Shown here: one piece after another, positions 7,675 to 11,493 of the stretch
Layout: each line of letters opens with the position of its first letter
Position numbering within the stretch: the first letter of the stretch is position 1
Program-made: the position numbers and the translations under genes
Notes under the pieces: model-generated
What the model was told of the DNA's origin: nothing
Database searches by the model: none
The model's input: the letters and a program-made list of their open reading frames with translations, nothing else
NCBI GenBank assembly: GCA_019348515.1
Contig: JAHWJF010000056.1
Coordinates: 1 to 11,493 of the forward strand
DNA from: Chloroflexota bacterium
GTDB taxonomy: Bacteria > Chloroflexota > Chloroflexia > Thermomicrobiales > UBA6265
Reading direction: 5' to 3'
DNA length: 11,493 bases

Positions 7675-7696
7675 CTTGCCGCCAATTGGCGGCAAG
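7675..7696. terminator. Perfect 22-bp palindrome after the dTDP-sugar operon
   Basis: CTTGCCGCCAA is followed at once by its exact reverse complement, giving a 9-bp GC-rich stem with an AATT loop, or an uninterrupted duplex palindrome. It begins 13 bp after the rfbB stop, where a terminator is expected. No T-run follows (GAACCTTCG comes next), so it would be a non-canonical terminator, an mRNA 3'-end stabiliser, or a binding site for a dimeric regulator. Confidence 0.5.
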
Positions 7697-7734
7697 AACC
7701 TTCGTGGGCGATCTCCCTGGACGAATATGAACTG

Positions 7735-7763
7735 ACGACAAGCCTCCGACTCGGCGGTATACT
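7735..7763 (+). promoter_or_regulatory. Candidate sigma-70-type promoter for the cox operon
   Basis: ACGACA (7735-7740, four of six consensus positions) is separated by exactly 17 bp from TATACT (7758-7763, five of six). This is the best plus-strand promoter match in the 318-bp gap before coxS. A start site near 7770 would give a leader of about 210 nt. Confidence 0.4.
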
Positions 7764-7783
7764 GCGGCCCACGTGATCTACTG

Positions 7784-7809
7784 GTTCCACTCGTAGTGGG
7801 ACGCCTTTT
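7784..7809 (+). terminator. Hairpin followed by TTTT upstream of coxS (terminator or attenuator)
   Basis: GTTCCACT (7784-7791) and AGTGGGAC (7795-7802) form an 8-bp stem with one G-T wobble and a CGT loop, followed by GCC and TTTT (7806-7809). This resembles a weak intrinsic terminator on the plus strand. CCCAC at 7768-7772 could instead pair with GTGGG at 7796-7800, an alternative fold. It may end readthrough from the rfb operon, or act in the cox leader if the promoter at 7735-7763 is used. Confidence 0.35.
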
Positions 7810-7979
7810 CGAGATGGTGGCGGCGCCTGACCCTGGGCCCTGCGCCCTCTCTTGGCAGCGAGAATCTGTCAGCCTTCCGGCTGGCCAGGTTCACGTGGGG
7901 TTGGAAAGCGTTGGCAGTCGGAACTGGCACGCTGAGCGGCAGAGCGCTAGCGGCTAGTGAGCGGAGGAGTCGGAAGACA
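7810..7979 (+). other. GC-rich leader of coxS with short inverted repeats; no gene seen
   Basis: This stretch has no convincing coding frame. It contains GGCGC/GCGCC arms (7822-7826 and 7842-7846), a small hairpin CAGCC-TTCC-GGCTG (7870-7883) overlapping the palindrome CTGGCCAG (7881-7888), and the coxS ribosome binding site GGAGGAG (7963-7969, 10 nt before ATG 7980). I do not recognise a known riboswitch fold, including the molybdenum-cofactor RNA motif. Confidence 0.4.
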
Positions 7980-8591
7980 ATGGCGACGACTATGGCGGCA
8001 CCCGGGCGGGTCACGGTCCGCATGAAGGTCAACGGGGTCGAGTATGCGGCGGAGGTCGAACCCCGATTGCTCCTGGTCAACTTCCTGCGCGATAACCTGG
8101 GACTTACCGGAACGCACATCGGCTGCGACACCAGTCAGTGCGGCGCATGCGTCATTCACTTCAATGGCGAGCCGGTAAAGAGTTGCACGCTGCTGACAGT
8201 CCAGGCGGACGGGGCCGATCTGACCACGATCGAAGGAATCGCCAAGAACGGCGAGTACGACGAGGTCCAGATGGGCTTCTGGGAGATGCACGGTCTGCAA
8301 TGCGGTTACTGCACCCCAGGCATGATCATGACCGCAAACGCGTTCCTGGACCGAAACCCGAACCCGACGGAAGCCGAAATCCGGCACGCGCTGGAAGGCA
8401 ATCTCTGCCGTTGCACCGGATACCAGAACATCGTGAAAGCGGTGCAATACGCGGCGAATCAGCGGGGTGGCGGCGGCGCGGCGCCCGGTCCGGGTACGGA
8501 TCTCGAGTTCGAGCATAAGGACGTCATCGAGCACGCGCCGGAAAACCTTCAGGACTGGGGCGATCAACTCGCCGGGCAGGAGGAGCAGTAG
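7980..8591 (+). CDS. coxS: Carbon-monoxide-dehydrogenase-type small subunit, 2x[2Fe-2S] (xanthine oxidase family)
   Basis: This iron-sulfur subunit passes electrons from the molybdenum site in CoxL to the FAD in CoxM. It has 203 residues. The plant-type ferredoxin domain has Cys49, Cys54, Cys57 and Cys69. The helical second domain has Cys108-x2-Cys111 and Cys143-x-Cys145, with Gln107 in LQCGYCTPG near the molybdopterin. All eight cluster ligands are present. The family usually ends near residue 160. Here a Gly/Pro-rich linker (163-172) and an acidic tail of about 30 residues (DLEFEHKDVIEH..., net negative) follow. ATG 7980 was chosen because GGAGGAG precedes it and MKVNGVEY follows at the usual distance. 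ATG 7992 is an alternative, and the in-frame TTG 7911 lacks support. No Tat or Sec signal is seen, so the enzyme is cytoplasmic. It is the first gene of a coxS-coxL-coxM order. Confidence 0.95.
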   Translation: MATTMAAPGRVTVRMKVNGVEYAAEVEPRLLLVNFLRDNLGLTGTHIGCDTSQCGACVIHFNGEPVKSCTLLTVQADGADLTTIEGIAKNGEYDEVQMGFWEMHGLQCGYCTPGMIMTANAFLDRNPNPTEAEIRHALEGNLCRCTGYQNIVKAVQYAANQRGGGGAAPGPGTDLEFEHKDVIEHAPENLQDWGDQLAGQEEQ

Positions 8592-8595
8592 ACGA

Positions 8596-8628
8596 GGGTG
8601 ACACGCCATCGGGGTCACTCTGTCACCC
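8596..8628 (+). repeat. Inverted repeat in the coxS-coxL gap
   Basis: GGGTGACA (8596-8603) and TGTCACCC (8621-8628) form a perfect 8-bp stem around a 17-nt loop. A second GTCAC copy within the loop (8614-8618) offers a competing shorter hairpin. No T-run follows. It begins 5 nt after the coxS stop and ends 30 nt before coxL, so it may tune the S:L ratio by mRNA processing or stability, or be an operator-like dyad. Confidence 0.5.
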
Positions 8629-8658
8629 GGACACCCGCGGACCACGGAGGGATGTGAC

Positions 8659-11052
8659 ATGGCAGCAACGATCGAGGCTCCCGAGAAGCTCGTCGGCAAA
8701 CCACTCCGCCGGCGCGAAGATCCGAAGCTGATGACCGGTGACGGCAACTTCCTCGACGATATCCGGCTTCCGGGCATGACCTATGCGGCGATTCTGCGCT
8801 CGCCTGTCGCCCACGCGAAAATTCGAGGTATCGACACCAGCCGCGCCAAGGCTATGCCGGGCGTCGTCGGGGTGTTCACCGGCGAAGATCTTGCCGATGT
8901 GAACCCACTGCCTTGCGCGTGGCAGGCGGCAGGCGTCGACAATAACGTCGCCACGCCGCGGCTGCTCGCGTTGGGTGAGGTCCGCCAGGTCGGCGACCCC
9001 ATTGCGGTCGTCGTCGCCGAGAGCGTCTATCAGGCGAACGACGCTCTGGAAGCGATCGAGATCGACTTCGACGAACTTCCCGCCGTCGTCGATTCGCGCG
9101 AGGCGGTCCAGCCAGGCGCGCCACAACTTCACGAGAACGCGCCGAACAATATCGTCATGCATTGGACCTGCGGGACGGATGCGGAGACGGTCGATCGCGC
9201 ACTGGCGGAGGCGGAAGTCCGGGTCAGCCAGAGTATCTTCAATCAACGCCTGATTCCCACGGCCATGGAGCCCCGGGGTTCTATCGGCGTCTATGATCCG
9301 GGAACGCAGGAGTACACGCTGTGGGCGACGTCTCAAGCGCCCCACGTCCACAAGCTTGTCGTAGCCGCGTTCGTGCTCGGTATTCCCGAACAAAAGATTC
9401 GGGTCATCGCTCCCGATGTTGGCGGCGGGTTCGGCTCCAAGATTTTCGTGTACTTCGACATGCCGTTGATGCTCTGGCTTGCGAAGCAGCTCGGTCGCCC
9501 GGTCAAGTACTTCGAGGACCGCACGGAAAACTACCTGCACACGACCCACGGCCGCGATCACCACAGTGACATCGAGGTCGGTGCAACAGCGGACGGCAGG
9601 ATCACTGCGCTGAAAGTCTCGACGCTGGCCAACCTGGGCGCGTACCTGTCGACTGTTGCGCCTGGGATCCCGACCACGCTCTATGGGCGGATGGTGGCCG
9701 GCTGTTACAAGATTCCGAATATCCATGTCGATGTCAAAGGCGTTTATACCAACACCGCGATGGTCGACGCCTACCGTGGAGCGGGCCGGCCGGAGGCAAC
9801 GTTCGTCATCGAACGGGCATGTGATCTCGTTGCTGATGCCACTGGGATCGATCCCGCGGAGGTCCGCCGGCGCAACTTCATCCAGCCCGAGGATTTTCCC
9901 TACGACACCGGGCTAGGTATGTTGCCGTATGACAGTGGCGATTACGCTCCCGCGCTTGACAAGGCATTGCAGCACGCCGGCTACGCCAATCTGCTCGAAG
10001 AACAGGCCAGGCGCCGCGCCGATGGCTCAAGCAAGCTGCTGGGAATCGGACTCTCGTCCTACGTTGAGGTGTGTGGGATCGCGCCTTCGAAGTGGATCGG
10101 GCTCAGCGGTGAGGGCTGGGGAGCTGGTCTCTGGGAGAGCGCGGAGGTCCGCGTCTACCTCACCGGCAAGGTTTCGGTCACTACGGGCTCACTGCCTCAC
10201 GGCCAGGGCCACGAGACGACGTTCGCGCAACTCGTGTCCGACCAGCTCGGCATTCCCTACGAGGACATCGAAATCGAGCACTCCGATACCAAGGGCACGC
10301 CCTTTGGCTTCGGTTCCTATGGAAGCCGGTCGCTGGCGGTTGGGGGCACTGCGATCTACAAGAGCGTGGAGAAGGTCGTCGAGAAGGCCAAGCTGCTGGC
10401 GGCTCATATGCTGGAGGCAGCACCGGAGGATATCGTTTACGAGAACGGCAAGGCCTGGGTCAAGGGATCCCCGGATGCGGTCAAGACCATCCAGGACATC
10501 GCGCTTCAGGCGCACGTCGCCTATGACCTTCCATCTGGCATGGAGCCTGGGCTGGAGGCCGTGACCTATTACGATCCGCCGAACTGCACCTTCCCGTTTG
10601 GGACCCACGTCTGCGTGGTCGAAGTCGATCGTGATACAGGTCAGGTCGAGATCATCAGGTACGTCGCGGTCGATGATGTCGGCAACGTGATCAATCCGAT
10701 GATCGTAGACGGCCAGCTCCACGGCGGGATCGCCCAGGGAATCGCGCAGGCGCTATACGAAGGCGCCGTCTACGCCGACAACGGCGAGCTGATCACAGCG
10801 ACGATGAATGACTACGCGATTCCGAAAGCAAGCATGCTGCCCACGTATGAGCTCGACCGAACGGTGACGACGACAACCGTCAACCCGATGGGCGCCAAGG
10901 GCGCGGGCGAAGCCGGCACGATTGGCTCAACTCCCGCCGTGGCGAACGCCGTCGTCGATGCGCTGTCCCATCTCGGGGTTCGGCATCTCGACATGCCATA
11001 TACACCGGAGCGTGTCTGGCGGGCCATGCAGTCGCAGGAAGCGCGGGCGTAG
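8659..11052 (+). CDS. coxL: Molybdopterin-binding large subunit, form II CO-dehydrogenase-like (aerobic-type)
   Basis: This is the catalytic subunit of a molybdenum hydroxylase of the xanthine oxidase family, 797 residues long, close to the usual 770-810. Visible motifs are an N-terminal domain starting VGKPLRRREDPKLMTGDGNFLDD, GGGFGSK (255-261), the active-site loop AYRGAGR (371-377), PHGQGHE (513-519) for the cofactor, and KGAGEAG with the catalytic Glu751. Form I CODH carries AYxCSFR with the copper-binding Cys at this loop. Here that Cys is absent and the loop is the form II type. Form II proteins have been called putative CODH, but their substrate may be another aldehyde or N-heterocycle, so CO oxidation is not established by sequence. 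ATG 8659 has GGAGGG 7 nt upstream. It needs molybdopterin-cytosine-dinucleotide cofactor maturation genes, none of which lie in this window. Confidence 0.95.
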   Translation: MAATIEAPEKLVGKPLRRREDPKLMTGDGNFLDDIRLPGMTYAAILRSPVAHAKIRGIDTSRAKAMPGVVGVFTGEDLADVNPLPCAWQAAGVDNNVATPRLLALGEVRQVGDPIAVVVAESVYQANDALEAIEIDFDELPAVVDSREAVQPGAPQLHENAPNNIVMHWTCGTDAETVDRALAEAEVRVSQSIFNQRLIPTAMEPRGSIGVYDPGTQEYTLWATSQAPHVHKLVVAAFVLGIPEQKIRVIAPDVGGGFGSKIFVYFDMPLMLWLAKQLGRPVKYFEDRTENYLHTTHGRDHHSDIEVGATADGRITALKVSTLANLGAYLSTVAPGIPTTLYGRMVAGCYKIPNIHVDVKGVYTNTAMVDAYRGAGRPEATFVIERACDLVADATGIDPAEVRRRNFIQPEDFPYDTGLGMLPYDSGDYAPALDKALQHAGYANLLEEQARRRADGSSKLLGIGLSSYVEVCGIAPSKWIGLSGEGWGAGLWESAEVRVYLTGKVSVTTGSLPHGQGHETTFAQLVSDQLGIPYEDIEIEHSDTKGTPFGFGSYGSRSLAVGGTAIYKSVEKVVEKAKLLAAHMLEAAPEDIVYENGKAWVKGSPDAVKTIQDIALQAHVAYDLPSGMEPGLEAVTYYDPPNCTFPFGTHVCVVEVDRDTGQVEIIRYVAVDDVGNVINPMIVDGQLHGGIAQGIAQALYEGAVYADNGELITATMNDYAIPKASMLPTYELDRTVTTTTVNPMGAKGAGEAGTIGSTPAVANAVVDALSHLGVRHLDMPYTPERVWRAMQSQEARA

Positions 11053-11071
11053 GAGGGCGAGTTAGAGACTG

Positions 11072-11164
11072 TGTCATCCTGAGACCACAGGCGAAGCATC
11101 TCGTCGGACGCGAACGACTGGATACTGGGACGAGATTCTGCACGTTCGCAAGCTCACAATGCCA
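11072..11164. repeat. Degenerate REP/MITE-like palindrome between coxL and coxM
   Basis: The outer arms TGTCATCCTGAG (11072-11083) and CTCACAATGCCA (11153-11164) are complementary in nine of twelve positions. The inner arms ATCTCGTC (11098-11105) and GACGAGAT (11129-11136) are perfect complements around a 23-nt centre, and GCGAA/TTCGC (11091-11095, 11145-11149) pair between them. GTCATCCTGAG followed by GCGAAG and ATCTCG is a pattern I associate with small dispersed palindromic repeats in many environmental bacterial genomes. This copy looks decayed. It occupies over half of the 173-bp gap before coxM. Confidence 0.5.
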
Positions 11165-11213
11165 CCGTGGTTGTCAACGAAGATCGGGATTCAATGAGAG
11201 CTTGACGGAAAAT

Positions 11214-11220
11214 GGAGGGG
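11214..11220 (+). promoter_or_regulatory. Ribosome binding site of coxM (GGAGGGG)
   Basis: GGAGGGG ends 5 nt before the GTG at 11226. It fixes the coxM start and supports separate initiation despite the long gap after coxL. Confidence 0.7.
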
Positions 11221-11225
11221 TAACG

Positions 11226-11493
11226 GTGTTCCCAAATCAGTTCGACTATCACAGACCAGATAGCGTTCAGGCTGCAGCCAGTCTCTTGGCGGCAGACCCC
11301 GACGCCAAGCTACTGGCGGGCGTTCACTCACTTCTTCCGGCGATGAAGTTGCGTCTGGCATCGCCGTCGTCACTCGTCGATCTCGGCGGCATCGACGGAC
11401 TCCTCGGCATCGATTCCGCAGGGAAGATAACTATCGGGGCCAATAAGACCTACCCGATGCTGCGGGATTCGCCCGAGCGTAGCCTCGTGCTGC
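11226..11493 (+). CDS. coxM: FAD-binding medium subunit of CO-dehydrogenase-type enzyme, 3'-truncated by window edge
   Basis: The frame from GTG 11226 stays open to the right edge, giving 89 residues of an expected ~280-290. It begins MFPNQFDYHRPDSVQAAASLL and continues LLAGVHSLLPAMKLRL (29-44), LVDLGGIDGL and ITIGANKTY, the normal order of the CoxM/xanthine-dehydrogenase FAD domain. This subunit takes electrons from the iron-sulfur subunit and passes them to a quinone or other acceptor. The FAD-binding AGGHS motif reads AGVHS here: the second Gly is Val33 (codon GTT at 11322-11324). The second FAD motif, usually TIGG/TIGA, is present as TIGA. It completes an S-L-M order, the usual order of form II clusters. 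The gap to coxL is 173 bp and contains a palindromic repeat. Confidence 0.93.
   Translation, partial: MFPNQFDYHRPDSVQAAASLLAADPDAKLLAGVHSLLPAMKLRLASPSSLVDLGGIDGLLGIDSAGKITIGANKTYPMLRDSPERSLVL

Noticed and set aside
7911..7979. TTG 7911 as the start of coxS
   Set aside because: It would add 23 unconserved residues and has no ribosome binding site, while ATG 7980 has GGAGGAG upstream and the usual N-terminus.
7810..7979. Riboswitch in the coxS leader, such as a molybdenum-cofactor RNA
   Set aside because: Only short inverted repeats are visible, and I could not match any conserved riboswitch core.
7947..8777. Minus-strand open frame of 276 codons over coxS
   Set aside because: It is a shadow of the coxS reading frame, whose eight cluster cysteines prove the coding strand.
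8623..9726. Long minus-strand open frame (367 codons) inside coxL
   Set aside because: It is antisense to a clearly conserved molybdenum hydroxylase gene, is rich in Arg, Asp and His as expected from reading GC-rich codons backwards, and has no family motif.
11171..11207. Separate promoter for coxM (TTGTCA at 11171 or TTGACG at 11202)
   Set aside because: Neither -35-like hexamer has a plausible -10 at 16-18 bp; the second would place the -10 on the start codon itself.

Overview
The window reads as a piece of a high-GC bacterial chromosome. Genes are tightly packed, GTG and TTG starts are common (TTG for the MFS gene; GTG for the thymidylyltransferase, the dehydratase and coxM), and third codon positions are strongly GC-biased. 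A form II carbon-monoxide-dehydrogenase-type cluster beside a dTDP-sugar operon with a long-form thymidylyltransferase would suit Chloroflexota of the Thermomicrobia/Sphaerobacter kind. That placement is an inference from gene content and style. No rRNA or marker gene is present to prove it.

Layout from left to right. (1) 3-1856, plus: the C-terminal ~617 residues of a large polytopic membrane protein whose start lies outside the window, followed after 36 bp by (2) 1893-3107, plus: an uncharacterised soluble protein whose first third carries a pattern resembling a PD-(D/E)XK nuclease core. (3) 3128-4405, minus: an MFS_3/EntS-type efflux transporter, convergent with gene 2. (4) A divergent intergenic region of about 190 bp leads into a three-gene dTDP-sugar operon, all plus: rfbA-like (4593-5672), rfbD-like (5662-6624, overlapping by 11 bp) and rfbB-like (6627-7661). 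Together they can activate glucose-1-phosphate with dTTP, dehydrate it to the 4-keto-6-deoxy sugar and reduce a 4-keto sugar. The 3,5-epimerase rfbC needed for dTDP-L-rhamnose is not in the window. (5) A gene-free region of 318 bp (7662-7979) holds a perfect 22-bp palindrome just after the rfb operon, the best sigma-70-like promoter in the window, and a hairpin followed by TTTT. (6) A molybdenum hydroxylase operon follows, all plus: coxS (7980-8591, 2Fe-2S subunit), coxL (8659-11052, molybdopterin subunit) and the beginning of coxM (11226 to the right edge, FAD subunit).

The large subunit carries AYRGAGR, the form II signature, not the form I AYxCSFR loop, and the gene order S-L-M is also the form II order. 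The cluster should therefore not be assumed to be a genuine CO oxidiser. Secondary points of interest are a degenerate ~93-bp REP/MITE-like palindrome between coxL and coxM, a hairpin between coxS and coxL, a Gly-to-Val change in the FAD-binding AGGHS motif of CoxM, and an acidic C-terminal tail on CoxS. I found no CRISPR array, tRNA, rRNA, transposase or prophage gene. Most of the window is recognisable metabolism. The least explained protein is the one at 1893-3107.
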